A DNA stretch of 64,000 nucleotides from Flavisericum labens. Lineage in GTDB: Bacteria; Bacteroidota; Bacteroidia; Flavobacteriales; Flavobacteriaceae. The DNA lies in the NCBI RefSeq assembly GCF_045446075.1, contig NZ_JBJJBQ010000001.1, forward strand, positions 682,001 through 746,000, read 5' to 3'. The translations under genes and the position numbers were made by a program. The notes under the pieces were generated by a model, which ran no database searches, was not told where the DNA came from, and was given only the letters and a program-made list of their open reading frames with translations. Positions 6,970 to 16,551 of this stretch are shown here, piece after piece. Each line of letters opens with the position of its first letter. Position 1 is the stretch's first letter.

Positions 6970-9900
6970 TTATTCAATAACTATTTTCTTTGTGGATTGC
7001 TTTAATCCGTCACTAACTTTTAAAAGATAAATACCAGATAGGGCATTTCTCAAATTTATTGTTTCTTTAAAATCACCAACTTTTTCATATTGGCTTTGAT
7101 GAATAACTCGGCCGCTAATATCAAAAAGTTTAACCGTAATATTTCTGGATAATGCACTATTTAGTTTAATCGTAAACTCACCTTTATTAGGGTTGGGGTA
7201 TACTTGGAAATCATCAAAACCAAATTTTTGAATTCTAAGCGTGGGTTGAACGTTCAAAGTGTAATCTTCCACTTCACCATCAAAATCATTTTCGCATGAA
7301 GTGGGCTGTCCATCATCTTTGTATTTTGTGGCAACACGCATTATTGTATTGCCTAAAACAGCATCGTTAGGAATGGTTATTGACAGCGGTGAATTATCAG
7401 TTGGTCCATCGGCTACGTTAAAAGCATTACCTAAATTGTATTCTTCACCAGGGTCATCAAAACTACAGTTTTGGTTCCAGTCTATCCATACTTTTGTACT
7501 GGTTTCATAAGCCCCATCATTGGGATCGGTATTTACGTTTACAATCAAATCATACATAGTGTTTCTGCTAACATCTGAAGAAATCGAAGTAAAGTCAGAA
7601 TAATCAGATTTTGAAGTAACGTTGTCAATTGTATTGAATTGGACCCGTGTTGTACTTGTTTGAAAATCTAGATTTCCAGAAGAAATACATATAGAATTAA
7701 AAAATGGAAAATCTACATTTATATTTTTGGTCTGTGTGGTAGCTGTTCCGGTAATGGAAATGTTGTAGTTGCCTTGTGAAACATCATCTAAATTTCCAAT
7801 GGTCATTGTAACGGTTCCCGAATTGGTCAAGTTTGTAGGTGAAAACGATACGGTAGCACCTCCTGGTATACCCGTAGCACTAAATGTGGTGTTTTCCGAA
7901 AAACCATTGACTGGAACATAATCGAAGTTGAAAGTAGCACTTGTGTCGCCACAGTCAATAGTTGAAAGTATAGGGTCAACAATAAAGAAATCAGGATTGG
8001 TTGAAATCGAAAAATCAAAATCTGAAACATCGTAAAAAATGTTATCGGAAGCTTCAATTAAAATTCTAGCCGTGCTGGTGTCAGGAATTGAAGGCACCGT
8101 ATATGAATACGACCCGTCGTTTGGAGTATTGCTAACAATAGTTGTAGGGAAGGTTGCCCCACCATCAGTAGATAGCTTTATATTGACGAACTGACAATTT
8201 ATTGTGCCAACATTTGCCGTTTGCCCTACATTCCATTCTATAGTTTGTGTTGTGGTTTGTGCCCAATTAACAGGGTTGGTTGCGGTGAATGGCTCGGTAC
8301 TGTTTACAATTACCTCCATAAAATCTACATCGGTCTGTCCTCCTCCATTGGGGCCAAACACATCATTATCTCTTACTGTGAGCGCAAAATTCAGACTTCT
8401 ATTAACTGATGGTAATTTCTCCCATGCTGTAGAACCGCCCGAAGCAATGTAACCCGTAAATTCAGGGAAGTTTCTAACCGGGTTGTTAGTACCTTCAAAA
8501 GAGCGAAACAAAGGTCCGGTGGTATTGGATTCTTCTGTTTCGCCCGCCGGCCCGAGGTCGTACTGCTCCCATGTATATGTGTGGGTACTTGTGCCATCGG
8601 GATCGGTAGAGTTTCCTGTAAGCTTAAATGGGGTTGAAATAGGGATGGTATAATCGGCTCCTGCATGAGCAATTGGGGCGGAGTTTCCTGTTGTGATTTC
8701 TGCACCGCATGTGCTTTGGCCAGTGGTGATGTTGTCCCAAATCATTTGAATGCTTTTCTGGTGAAAATAGGCATCACTGCTAAATTGAACGTTTTGTGAC
8801 GAGCAAATACCGGCATAGGCCATAATGGTTGATCCGCTACCTGGCTCATAAGCATTGGTCGAACTTCTATTGCCACCGCAACTACCTAAGTTTCCATTAA
8901 AGGTGTGTGGCGCACCAAATTGATGCCCAATTTCGTGGGCAACGTAATCAATATCGTAAGAATCGCCCACTGGAAAGGATAATCCTGTAACTCCCATGGC
9001 TTTTAGGTTGTCCACACAAGGGGAGTTCAAAGAGGCTAAACCGTCGGCGCCAGTACTGAATGTATGGCCTATGTCGTAATTTTCAGGAAGTATGACATCG
9101 TTTATAACAGTCTGGCTCTGATCGATAAGTGTTTCAGCATCATTGTTATTTAATTCGTCAGAGTCGATAAAAATAATATCTGTGTTATCAACTAAAACCA
9201 TTTTAATCGATAAATCTCGCTGAAAAATGGCATTGACGCGGTTCATGGTAACTACCATAGCATTTAATACGGCGATTTTTTTATCAGCTTCTGTATCACC
9301 GGCATTTAATCCCGCGGCCATCCAATGGAATTGCGAATACTCAACCGTTGAAGCTATTGCCATCCTAAAAGTTCTTAGTTTTCCGTCGTTAGCATTTTTA
9401 AAAGATGAAGATTCTTTATTTGGATGTTTTGCTACAGTGATGTTTTCGGGCAGTAAGCATGTAAATTCTTTTTTTAAGCTCGGCAAGTCACCTTTATTGT
9501 AAACCATATAGGTGTTGCTTTCTTCTGTAAAAGGGTCAATAAATTGCACCCCTTTTTTAGTTGAAAACATCATGGCATGTAGACCTCTTGATGTTAAACT
9601 GAAAGTTATGGTGGATGATGGATTGTTTATATTTTGACCAATAAATGTTTTTATTTCTGGGTGTTTAGATTGGAAATCTGATTCTAAAATGGATGATTCT
9701 TGTATTCGATATTTTTCAAGTTGACCTTCGCTGTTTGGAAAACTTACTATTGCATCAATTTCTTTGGTCGTAACATTATTTTTGATTTCGGATCTTAATG
9801 CCGTCTTTAAGTTTCCAATATTCAATTGAAAAAAATTAGCTTTTTTAGGTGTGGTTTTCCTTATTAATTGTTTCCCTTTTGATGCATTTTCTATAGAAAT

Positions 9901-9999
9901 TTGAGACCATAAACCCTGCTTGTTTTGTGCTGAAAGGTTAAGGAAAACGCAGAATAAAATAAGAAATATAGAGTAGTTTTTTTTAAAAAAAGATTCCAT
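6970..9999 (-). CDS. Secreted reprolysin-type zinc metalloprotease with T9SS sorting domain
   Basis: A 1009-residue exported protease. It has a Sec signal (hydrophobic run ending NLSAQ) and a propeptide-like region to about residue 200. The metzincin domain has zinc site HEIGHQFGAPH near residues 355-365, followed by a Met-turn candidate in STIMAYAGIC. Next come a fibronectin/PKD-like stretch (APIAHAGADYTI), a GEVEDY domain (DFDGEVEDYTLNV) and a C-terminal type IX sorting domain. The sorting domain reads FQVYPNPNKGEFTIKL, then ISGRVIHQ, then GIYLLKV. It is probably secreted and anchored by the type IX system to degrade external protein. The ATG at 9999 is preferred to 10023 because it places the signal peptide at the N-terminus. 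It stands alone, convergent with pth. Confidence 0.92.
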   Translation of the reverse strand: MESFFKKNYSIFLILFCVFLNLSAQNKQGLWSQISIENASKGKQLIRKTTPKKANFFQLNIGNLKTALRSEIKNNVTTKEIDAIVSFPNSEGQLEKYRIQESSILESDFQSKHPEIKTFIGQNINNPSSTITFSLTSRGLHAMMFSTKKGVQFIDPFTEESNTYMVYNKGDLPSLKKEFTCLLPENITVAKHPNKESSSFKNANDGKLRTFRMAIASTVEYSQFHWMAAGLNAGDTEADKKIAVLNAMVVTMNRVNAIFQRDLSIKMVLVDNTDIIFIDSDELNNNDAETLIDQSQTVINDVILPENYDIGHTFSTGADGLASLNSPCVDNLKAMGVTGLSFPVGDSYDIDYVAHEIGHQFGAPHTFNGNLGSCGGNRSSTNAYEPGSGSTIMAYAGICSSQNVQFSSDAYFHQKSIQMIWDNITTGQSTCGAEITTGNSAPIAHAGADYTIPISTPFKLTGNSTDPDGTSTHTYTWEQYDLGPAGETEESNTTGPLFRSFEGTNNPVRNFPEFTGYIASGGSTAWEKLPSVNRSLNFALTVRDNDVFGPNGGGQTDVDFMEVIVNSTEPFTATNPVNWAQTTTQTIEWNVGQTANVGTINCQFVNIKLSTDGGATFPTTIVSNTPNDGSYSYTVPSIPDTSTARILIEASDNIFYDVSDFDFSISTNPDFFIVDPILSTIDCGDTSATFNFDYVPVNGFSENTTFSATGIPGGATVSFSPTNLTNSGTVTMTIGNLDDVSQGNYNISITGTATTQTKNINVDFPFFNSICISSGNLDFQTSTTRVQFNTIDNVTSKSDYSDFTSISSDVSRNTMYDLIVNVNTDPNDGAYETSTKVWIDWNQNCSFDDPGEEYNLGNAFNVADGPTDNSPLSITIPNDAVLGNTIMRVATKYKDDGQPTSCENDFDGEVEDYTLNVQPTLRIQKFGFDDFQVYPNPNKGEFTIKLNSALSRNITVKLFDISGRVIHQSQYEKVGDFKETINLRNALSGIYLLKVSDGLKQSTKKIVIE

Positions 10000-10086
10000 T
10001 GTAATTACAATTTGAGGCTTCATATCTGGCTAAAAATACAGTGTTAAAAGATTAATTGCAAAAATAAGTTGTGATTTTAAATTGCA

Positions 10087-10094
10087 TATATTTG
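10087..10094 (+). promoter_or_regulatory. -10 box three bases before a start codon
   Basis: TATATTTG matches TAnnTTTG exactly and ends three bases before the ATG at 10098. With the usual Bacteroidota spacing the transcript would begin at or next to that ATG, so the mRNA may be leaderless. Confidence 0.45.
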
Positions 10095-10097
10095 TTT

Positions 10098-10616
10098 ATG
10101 AAGTATTGGTGTCTGTTATTTTTTATTGTTTTAACCATCTCATGTAAAAGTAAAAGTTCTGCAAATGTTGCCATAACTTCTCAGTCTAATAAGACCTCAT
10201 GTCCTGATAATGGGTATTGTACTTTAGAACGTTTTAATAACAAAACCTTACAAGTTAAACGTGATGGTTTAAACAAAATCTACTTGGAAATTGCGAAGGG
10301 CGAAAACTTCGTTTTAAAGTTTGAATACAAAAAAAAGAGCGATAACAAGCTAATGGATGGCAGTTACAGAGAAGAGGTTTTTATAGAATTAAACCCCGAT
10401 GATTTAGATTTTGAAACCACAGACTTTAAAAGCAGAAAATTATTTTTTGCAAGATGGTGCTATTGTAAAGGGCAAACCGGATATTATAGAATTTCAGAGG
10501 GGAAATTAGCAGTTGCAAGGTTAAATGTTACGGAAGCTCAACTTAATTTAGAGTTTAAAATAGATGAGGTGCCACAAATTATTAATAGGATAAGTGAAAC
10601 TTTTAGTCTGCAATAG
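10098..10616 (+). CDS. Lipoprotein of unknown function
   Basis: A 172-residue predicted lipoprotein with a hydrophobic N-terminus ending VLTISC, followed by a Ser/Asn/Lys-rich linker. The mature part has a CPDNGYCTLERF block (Cys pair spaced by six) and a later RWCYCKGQTGYYR, giving four cysteines that could form disulfides or bind a metal. No family is recognised. An upstream in-frame start at 10071 would put nine extra residues before the signal peptide, and the exact -10 box lies between the two, so 10098 is preferred. It lies divergent from the metalloprotease and ahead of ribF. Confidence 0.75.
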   Translation: MKYWCLLFFIVLTISCKSKSSANVAITSQSNKTSCPDNGYCTLERFNNKTLQVKRDGLNKIYLEIAKGENFVLKFEYKKKSDNKLMDGSYREEVFIELNPDDLDFETTDFKSRKLFFARWCYCKGQTGYYRISEGKLAVARLNVTEAQLNLEFKIDEVPQIINRISETFSLQ

Positions 10617-10649
10617 ATGCTTATAGTTTGTTTTAACTTTCATAATACC

Positions 10650-10657
10650 TAGTTTTG
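10650..10657 (+). promoter_or_regulatory. -10 box for ribF
   Basis: TAGTTTTG is an exact TAnnTTTG match, with a TTTG 19 bases upstream (10627-10630) as a good -33 element. The ribF start is 15 bases downstream. Confidence 0.6.
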
Positions 10658-10672
10658 TAGAAAATTAAAGGC

Positions 10673-11605
10673 TTGAAAACGAAGAGTAACTTAAATGCTT
10701 TAGATAACCAGGAAACGGTAGTAACCATCGGAACTTTTGATGGGGTTCACATAGGGCATCAAAAAATAATAAAGCGCTTAATAAAAACAGGCAAACTTTA
10801 CGGGTTGAAATCTGTAATTCTTACGTTTTTCCCGCATCCGCGGATGGTTTTACAGAAAGATTCTAATATTAAGCTCATTAACACCATAGAAGAACGCCAC
10901 GCTATTTTAAATGCACTTGGGCTGGATTACCTGCTAATAAAAAAGTTTACCCATGAGTTCTCAAGACTGTCAGCAGAAGATTTTGTTAAGCAAATTTTGG
11001 TCGATAAACTTAATGCCAAAAAAGTAATTATTGGTTATGACCATCGTTTTGGTCGAAATAGAAATGCTGATATTAATGATTTAAAAACATTTGGTGAAAC
11101 TTACGGTTTTGAAGTTGAGGAAATTTCGGCTCAAGACATTGATGATGTTTCTGTAAGTTCTACCAAAATCAGAACGGCCTTGTTAGAGGGCGATATAGTT
11201 AAAGCCAATGCTTATTTAGGTTACAACTTTATGCTTACCGGAGTGGTGTCAAAAGGAAAAGGTTTGGGAAGGCAAATACATTACCCAACCGCAAATATTC
11301 AAGTAGAGGAAAACTATAAACTCATCCCAAAACAAGGTGCTTATATTGTAAGTTCAAAAATAAAAGATGATGTCGTTTATGGTATGATGAATATTGGAAC
11401 CAACCCAACGGTAAATGGTAGCAAACAAACAATTGAGGTACACTTTTTTGATTTCGATGCCAATATTTATGGGGAAAATATCCAAATTGATTTGCTGCAG
11501 CGTATTCGAGATGAAGAAAAATTTGAATCGGTTGAAGCCTTGAAAAAGCAATTGTCATTAGATAAAAAAACAGCACTCGATTTTATCTCAAAACAAAATG
11601 CTTAA
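10673..11605 (+). CDS. ribF: Bifunctional riboflavin kinase / FAD synthetase
   Basis: RibF makes FMN from riboflavin and ATP and then adenylates it to FAD. The 310-residue length is normal. The N-terminal adenylyltransferase has GTFDGVHIGHQ, the nucleotidyltransferase HxGH motif, and later VSSTKIR. The C-terminal kinase has GRQIHYPTANI (PTAN motif) and IGTNPTVNG. The start codon is TTG at 10673: there is no in-frame ATG before the conserved core, and the promoter lies just upstream. The stop overlaps the next gene by eight bases, implying translational coupling with the HTTM membrane protein. Confidence 0.95.
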   Translation: MKTKSNLNALDNQETVVTIGTFDGVHIGHQKIIKRLIKTGKLYGLKSVILTFFPHPRMVLQKDSNIKLINTIEERHAILNALGLDYLLIKKFTHEFSRLSAEDFVKQILVDKLNAKKVIIGYDHRFGRNRNADINDLKTFGETYGFEVEEISAQDIDDVSVSSTKIRTALLEGDIVKANAYLGYNFMLTGVVSKGKGLGRQIHYPTANIQVEENYKLIPKQGAYIVSSKIKDDVVYGMMNIGTNPTVNGSKQTIEVHFFDFDANIYGENIQIDLLQRIRDEEKFESVEALKKQLSLDKKTALDFISKQNA

Positions 11606-12914
11606 TAAGTGGCTCTTTAAACGAATTGATAATTCTGCATTAATTATTTTTAGGATTATTTTTGGTCTACTTTGCTTTTTAGAATCGGTGGGCGCTATAT
11701 TTACGGGTTGGGTTAAAACCACCTTAATCGAGCCACAATTTACATTCTCTTTTATTGGTTTTGAATGGTTGCAGCCGCTTCCAGGTAATGGTATGTACGT
11801 TTACTATGCTGTTATGGGAATGTTTGGGTTGTTTGTCATGATAGGTTATAGGTATAGGTTAAGTATACTGACTTTCACGTTAATGTGGTCGGCAACCTAC
11901 TTAATGCAAAAGTCGTCCTATAACAACCATTATTATTTATTAATCTTGATTAGTAGTATAATGGTGTTTCTTCCAGCAAACCAATACGCTTCACTAGATG
12001 TATATCTAAACCCACAAATAAAAAGTTTTTCCATGCCCAGATGGTGCCGTTGGATTATTATTTTACAGCTTTTTATCGTTTACACTTATGCTTCAGTAGC
12101 CAAACTTTACCCAGATTGGATGGATTCTACCGTTATGGAATTGTTTATGAAGTCCAAAAAGAATTATTTTATAGTTGGCAATCTGCTTCAGCAAAAATGG
12201 GTACATTATGTTCTAAGCTATGGCGGTATTTTGTTTGATGGATTGGTTGTGCCACTATTGCTGTTTAAGCCAACTAGAATATATATATTTTGGATATCGG
12301 TGTTCTTTCATTTGTTTAACTCTGTAATTTTTCAAATAGGAATATTTCCATATTTGGCATTGGCATTTACCTTATTCTTTTTTGAACTGAAAACCATTAA
12401 TAAGTTGTTCTTAAAAAGAAAACCATTTTATGAAGGTGAAGAAATAATAATTCCGAAGCATAAAAATCTTTGGATTTCTGTTTTTTCATTCTATTTCATC
12501 ATCCAAATAGCATTGCCTCTAAGGCATCATTTTATTGAGGATAATGTGTTGTGGACTGAGGAAGGCCATAGACTATCTTGGCGTATGATGCTTCGAACAA
12601 AAAGCGCGCAGATAGCTTATTGGGTAGAAAATGGACAAACCAACAATCGCTCCTACATTAATTTAAACGATTATCTAACACCAAAACAAAAGCGAACAGC
12701 AAGTACAAAGCCTGATGTGATTTGGCAATTTGCCCAACATTTAAAACAGGAGTATAAGGAAAAAGGGCAAGATGTTGCCGTTTATGTAAACTGTAAGGTT
12801 AGCGTTAATGGTAAGCCGTTCAAACCCTTAATAAATCCAGATGTAGATTTGGCCAGCGTGCCTTGGAATACATTTAAGCACAGCAGTTGGATTTTGCCAT
12901 CGAAACAGCAGTAA
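11598..12914 (+). CDS. HTTM-domain multipass membrane protein
   Basis: A 438-residue integral membrane protein with several hydrophobic helices and a soluble C-terminal part from about residue 300. The layout and conserved features (LIIFRIIFGLLCFLE near the N-terminus, YLMQKSSYNNHYYLL, TYASVAKLYPDW) match the HTTM family. That family is the membrane domain related to vitamin-K-dependent gamma-carboxylase. Bacterial members are mostly uncharacterised and the substrate is unknown. It overlaps ribF by eight bases, so it is cotranscribed with it. There is no sequence evidence for a flavin-related role beyond the coupling. Confidence 0.8.
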   Translation: MLNKWLFKRIDNSALIIFRIIFGLLCFLESVGAIFTGWVKTTLIEPQFTFSFIGFEWLQPLPGNGMYVYYAVMGMFGLFVMIGYRYRLSILTFTLMWSATYLMQKSSYNNHYYLLILISSIMVFLPANQYASLDVYLNPQIKSFSMPRWCRWIIILQLFIVYTYASVAKLYPDWMDSTVMELFMKSKKNYFIVGNLLQQKWVHYVLSYGGILFDGLVVPLLLFKPTRIYIFWISVFFHLFNSVIFQIGIFPYLALAFTLFFFELKTINKLFLKRKPFYEGEEIIIPKHKNLWISVFSFYFIIQIALPLRHHFIEDNVLWTEEGHRLSWRMMLRTKSAQIAYWVENGQTNNRSYINLNDYLTPKQKRTASTKPDVIWQFAQHLKQEYKEKGQDVAVYVNCKVSVNGKPFKPLINPDVDLASVPWNTFKHSSWILPSKQQ

Positions 12915-12931
12915 TTATATAAGTAATTCCT

Positions 12932-12939
12932 TAAATTTG
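12932..12939 (+). promoter_or_regulatory. -10 box for serS
   Basis: TAAATTTG matches TAnnTTTG exactly and lies 19 bases before the serS ATG. No convincing -33 element is seen. Confidence 0.5.
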
Positions 12940-12958
12940 TCGCTTAAATTTTCACAAC

Positions 12959-14236
12959 ATGTTGCAAGTTGCCTTTATTAGAGAAAACAAAGATTTGGTA
13001 ATTGAGCGTTTAGCAAAACGAAATATTGATGCTGCGCAAATGATTAATGATGTCATTACTTTTGATGAGGATAGAAGACGCCTTCAAACGGAATTGGACA
13101 ATACTTTGGCCGAATCGAATACGCTTTCAAAAGAAATAGGGAATTTGTACAAATCTGGTGAAGTTCAGAAAGCAAACGTTCTTAAGGAAAAAACAAGTCA
13201 GTTAAAAGAAACTTCAAAAGAACTAACGGAGGCTTTAAATCTAAAAGCCGAAGAGTTAAACGAATTGCTTTATAAAATACCTAATGTGCCGAACGAAATT
13301 GTACCGCAAGGTAGTACGGAACAAGATAATGAGGAGGTTTTTAAAGCAGGTGAAGTGCCAAAATTGTACAACGGTGCATTGCCGCACTGGGAACTTGCTA
13401 AAAAATACGACATTATAGATTTTGAATTGGGTAACAAAATAACCGGTGCTGGTTTTCCAGTTTATAAAGGTAAAGGGGCTAGGCTGCAACGTGCATTGAT
13501 TGCCTATTTTTTGGATAAAAATACAGCTGCTGGATATACCGAATATCAATTACCACATTTAGTAAACGAAGCTTCTGGTTTTGGTACGGGGCAATTGCCA
13601 GATAAAGAAGGGCAAATGTACCATGTAACTGGCGATAATCTGTATTTAATACCAACGGCTGAGGTGCCTGGAACTAATATTTTTAGAGATGTGGTTTTAA
13701 ATGAAAGCGATTTACCTGTCAGTATAACTGGCTATACACCTTGTTTTCGTCGTGAAGCTGGGAGCTATGGTGCACATGTTAGAGGTTTAAACCGTTTGCA
13801 CCAATTCGATAAAGTTGAAATTTTACGAGTAGAACACCCAAGTAAATCGTATGATGCTTTAGATGGCATGGTGGCACACGTAAAAACCATTTTGGAAGAA
13901 TTAAAATTACCCTACAGAATTTTGAAACTTTGCGGAGGCGATTTAGGGTTTACATCGGCTTTAACTTACGATTTTGAGGTATTTTCAACAGCCCAAGACC
14001 GTTGGTTGGAAATATCTTCGGTTTCTAATTTTGAAACATTTCAAGCCAACAGATTGAAATTAAGATTTAAAAACAGCGATGGTAAAAATGAACTGGCACA
14101 TACTTTAAATGGAAGTTCACTAGCCTTACCACGTGTATTGGCAGGAATATTAGAAAATTACCAAACTGAAAATGGTATTGACATTCCTGAAGTTCTGCAA
14201 CCTTACACTGGTTTTAAAGTTATTGATTCAGAGTAA
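12959..14236 (+). CDS. serS: Seryl-tRNA synthetase
   Basis: SerS charges tRNA-Ser. The 425 residues comprise an N-terminal two-helix coiled-coil arm (about 30-100, rich in Glu, Lys and Leu) that holds the tRNA, and a class II catalytic domain. The catalytic domain shows PTAEVPGTN, motif 2 as CFRREAGSYG followed by RLHQFDKVE, and motif 3 as LNGSSLALPRVLAGILE. The length is normal and all expected motifs are present. It has its own promoter and is followed by a 509-base stretch that contains only a 40-codon reading frame. Confidence 0.97.
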   Translation: MLQVAFIRENKDLVIERLAKRNIDAAQMINDVITFDEDRRRLQTELDNTLAESNTLSKEIGNLYKSGEVQKANVLKEKTSQLKETSKELTEALNLKAEELNELLYKIPNVPNEIVPQGSTEQDNEEVFKAGEVPKLYNGALPHWELAKKYDIIDFELGNKITGAGFPVYKGKGARLQRALIAYFLDKNTAAGYTEYQLPHLVNEASGFGTGQLPDKEGQMYHVTGDNLYLIPTAEVPGTNIFRDVVLNESDLPVSITGYTPCFRREAGSYGAHVRGLNRLHQFDKVEILRVEHPSKSYDALDGMVAHVKTILEELKLPYRILKLCGGDLGFTSALTYDFEVFSTAQDRWLEISSVSNFETFQANRLKLRFKNSDGKNELAHTLNGSSLALPRVLAGILENYQTENGIDIPEVLQPYTGFKVIDSE

Positions 14237-14288
14237 GTTTAAACCTACTTAATTAGGGATTCACGTTTATAACATCGACAAAATACAA

Positions 14289-14305
14289 TAATCGCATGCC
14301 GATTA
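14289..14305. repeat. Short palindrome downstream of serS
   Basis: TAATCG and CGATTA form a perfect six-base inverted repeat around five bases. It lies 53 bases after serS and is followed by ACGATTTTT. It could be a weak terminator for serS, but the stem is short and AT-rich. Confidence 0.3.
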
Positions 14306-14386
14306 ACGATTTTTAGTAGGTTTTCTTGGTTTTTTAGCTTTTATTTTACAAGTTAGCAGTCCAAATCTATTTTAACCTAACTGATT

Positions 14387-14509
14387 ATGAAAAATGTTAA
14401 ACGCATTGTTCTGTTAATTGCTCTAGTTTTTTTCGCAACAAAAGTATTGTCTTCAGATTTTGAGTTATTTGAATCTGAAGATAGAGCAACGGCTATTGTG
14501 AGCAAATAG
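14387..14509 (+). CDS. Possible 40-residue secreted peptide
   Basis: A 40-codon frame starting MKNVKRIVLLIALVFFATKV and ending with a short acidic stretch (SSDFELFESEDR). The first 20 residues look like a Sec signal peptide, which would leave a mature peptide of about 18 residues. It lies alone between serS and the TPR gene, with a strong terminator 147 bases further on. That hairpin suggests something in this gap is transcribed. It may be a real small exported peptide or the surviving N-terminus of a decayed gene. The rest of the 14237-14745 gap shows no other feature. Confidence 0.4.
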   Translation: MKNVKRIVLLIALVFFATKVLSSDFELFESEDRATAIVSK

Positions 14510-14655
14510 GGATTTTGTTTTTCCGTTCCGACATCTTGATGCAATCAAAAAATGGTTGAATTGGTCATTCTGCACTATGCAGAAATTTAAAGACTGTCCC
14601 CAATCGAGTAGTTAATTAACAAGTAGTTAATAGAGTATTATTTTTGGTTGGTTAG

Positions 14656-14685
14656 TGCCCGAATTTTATTCGGGCATTTTTTTTT
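14656..14685 (+). terminator. Terminator before the TPR gene
   Basis: TGCCCGAAT and ATTCGGGCA form a nine-base perfect stem with a three-base loop, followed by nine T. It must end transcription from serS or from the small frame at 14387. Confidence 0.85.
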
Positions 14686-14745
14686 AATTATTAAAATTTC
14701 TTGATAGCCACCGTTACTAAAATACACATTTACTATATTTACCAA

Positions 14746-16533
14746 ATGAGGCTTTTATTTATTATAATGTTTCTTTTTTCGGTTACCGCATTCTCTCAAG
14801 GCGATTTGGTGGCTAAAGAATATTTTAAAAATGGTGAATATGAAAAGGCCTTACTGGAGTACAAGAAACATTTTGCTAAATCACCATCCAATATCAATTA
14901 TATCTATCAAATAATTGTTGTTCATCAAGAATTAGAACAGTATGCTGAAGCCGAAGCGTTTCTTTTAAGTTTAATGGAACGGGTAAAATATCCTGGGTTT
15001 TTGGTAGAATTGGGCTATAATTATCAACTTCAAAATAAGATTGAAAAAGCTCAAGAGCTTTATGAAAAAGCAATTCGAACTATTGATGAGAAAGCAAGCA
15101 ATGTTTTTTCGGTAGCCAGAAGTTTTCAAAATCATTCGCTTTTGGATGAGGCGGCAATATCTTATGAAAAATCCATGGCCTTAAATCCCGATTTTAATTT
15201 TAACATCCAGCTTGCCCAAATTTACGGTGAGCAAGGGCAAATTGAAAAAATGTTTAAAAGTTATTTAGATTTTATAGACTCCAATCCCAATAGTTTAAGC
15301 AATATAAAACGAGCCATAAACGATTTTGTAACTGAAGACGGTTATAACGAAAGCAATATCCTTTTCCGTAAAATGTTGCTTAAAAAAATGCAACAACAGC
15401 CCGATGTTTTATGGAACGAACTGCTAAGTTGGTTGTTTGTTCAGCAAAAGGATTTTAAAAAGGCCTTCACGCAAGAAAAAGCCATTTATAATAGAGAACA
15501 GGCTGGTTTAACTAGGGTTGAAGAATTGGCTGCTATTTGTGTCAATGAAAATGAAATCCAGGTCGGCAAAGAAATCTATAGTTTCATTATTGAAACCGCC
15601 CAAAATCCTGATACAAAGCTAAACGCTCATTATAGATTGCTTCAGCTTCAAATTGAAGAAAGTTCAAAAGACGATTTCCAAGATATCCAAGCGAAGTATT
15701 TAAACTTATTAGACACTTTTGGTGATGATGCTAAAACCCTAAAACTTCAAATTTCGTACGGGCATTTTTTGGCGTTTTACATGAATGAAACCAATAAGGC
15801 TACTAAATTTTTAGAAACTGTTTTAAAGGAACCTTTAACACAACTTGAAAAAGCTCAGGTTAAGTTAGAACTGGGGGATATCCTCTTGCTTCAGGAACAG
15901 TTCAATAAAGCTCTGATTTATTACACGCAAATTCAGCGTAATCTTAAAAACAGCACGATTTCGCAACAAGCCCGATTCAAAGTAGCCAAAGCCAGTTATT
16001 ATAAAGGCGATTTTAAATGGGCCGAGTCACAACTTAAAATTTTAAAGTCTTCAACATCACAACTTATTGCCAATGATGCATTGGATTTAAAACTTCTTAT
16101 TACAGATAACAAATATGAAGATTCCCTTCAAACAGCATTAAAGCTTTATGCCAAGGCTGATTTGTTAGCGTTTCAAAACCGAAATGATGAGGCCATATCC
16201 TTACTGAATAAAATTTTAGATGAGCATAAAACAGAACCTATTATTGCTCAAGCCCTTTATAAACAATCGCAATTATATGAAGTGAAGAGGCAGTTTGATA
16301 AAGCTGTAGCTAATTATGAGGTGCTGATTGAAACTTACAGAGAAGGTATTTTGATTGACGATGCTACTTTTAAATTGGCCCAGATTTACGAGAAGCAATT
16401 AAATCAACCTGAAAAAGCTAAGTTACTTTACGAGAAGATTATTTTTAACCATGCCGATAGCATTTATTTTGTTGAAGCTAGAAAACGTTTTAGAGCGTTG
16501 CGCGGAGACACGATAAATTCGGAAACTTTATAA
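14746..16533 (+). CDS. Exported TPR-repeat protein
   Basis: A 595-residue protein with a Sec signal (LLFIIMFLFSVTAFSQ), then tetratricopeptide repeats over most of its length. Examples are KEYFKNGEYEKALLEYKK, GDILLLQEQFNKALIYY and ALYKQSQLYEVKRQFDKA. TPR arrays bind other proteins; the periplasmic location comes from the signal. No catalytic motif is seen and the partner is unknown. The ATG at 14746 is chosen over a TTG at 14701 because it opens directly on the signal peptide. It lies 18 bases before the DUF4286 gene, so the two are probably in one operon. Confidence 0.85.
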   Translation: MRLLFIIMFLFSVTAFSQGDLVAKEYFKNGEYEKALLEYKKHFAKSPSNINYIYQIIVVHQELEQYAEAEAFLLSLMERVKYPGFLVELGYNYQLQNKIEKAQELYEKAIRTIDEKASNVFSVARSFQNHSLLDEAAISYEKSMALNPDFNFNIQLAQIYGEQGQIEKMFKSYLDFIDSNPNSLSNIKRAINDFVTEDGYNESNILFRKMLLKKMQQQPDVLWNELLSWLFVQQKDFKKAFTQEKAIYNREQAGLTRVEELAAICVNENEIQVGKEIYSFIIETAQNPDTKLNAHYRLLQLQIEESSKDDFQDIQAKYLNLLDTFGDDAKTLKLQISYGHFLAFYMNETNKATKFLETVLKEPLTQLEKAQVKLELGDILLLQEQFNKALIYYTQIQRNLKNSTISQQARFKVAKASYYKGDFKWAESQLKILKSSTSQLIANDALDLKLLITDNKYEDSLQTALKLYAKADLLAFQNRNDEAISLLNKILDEHKTEPIIAQALYKQSQLYEVKRQFDKAVANYEVLIETYREGILIDDATFKLAQIYEKQLNQPEKAKLLYEKIIFNHADSIYFVEARKRFRALRGDTINSETL

Positions 16534-16551
16534 AAACGACTAAAATTTAAA

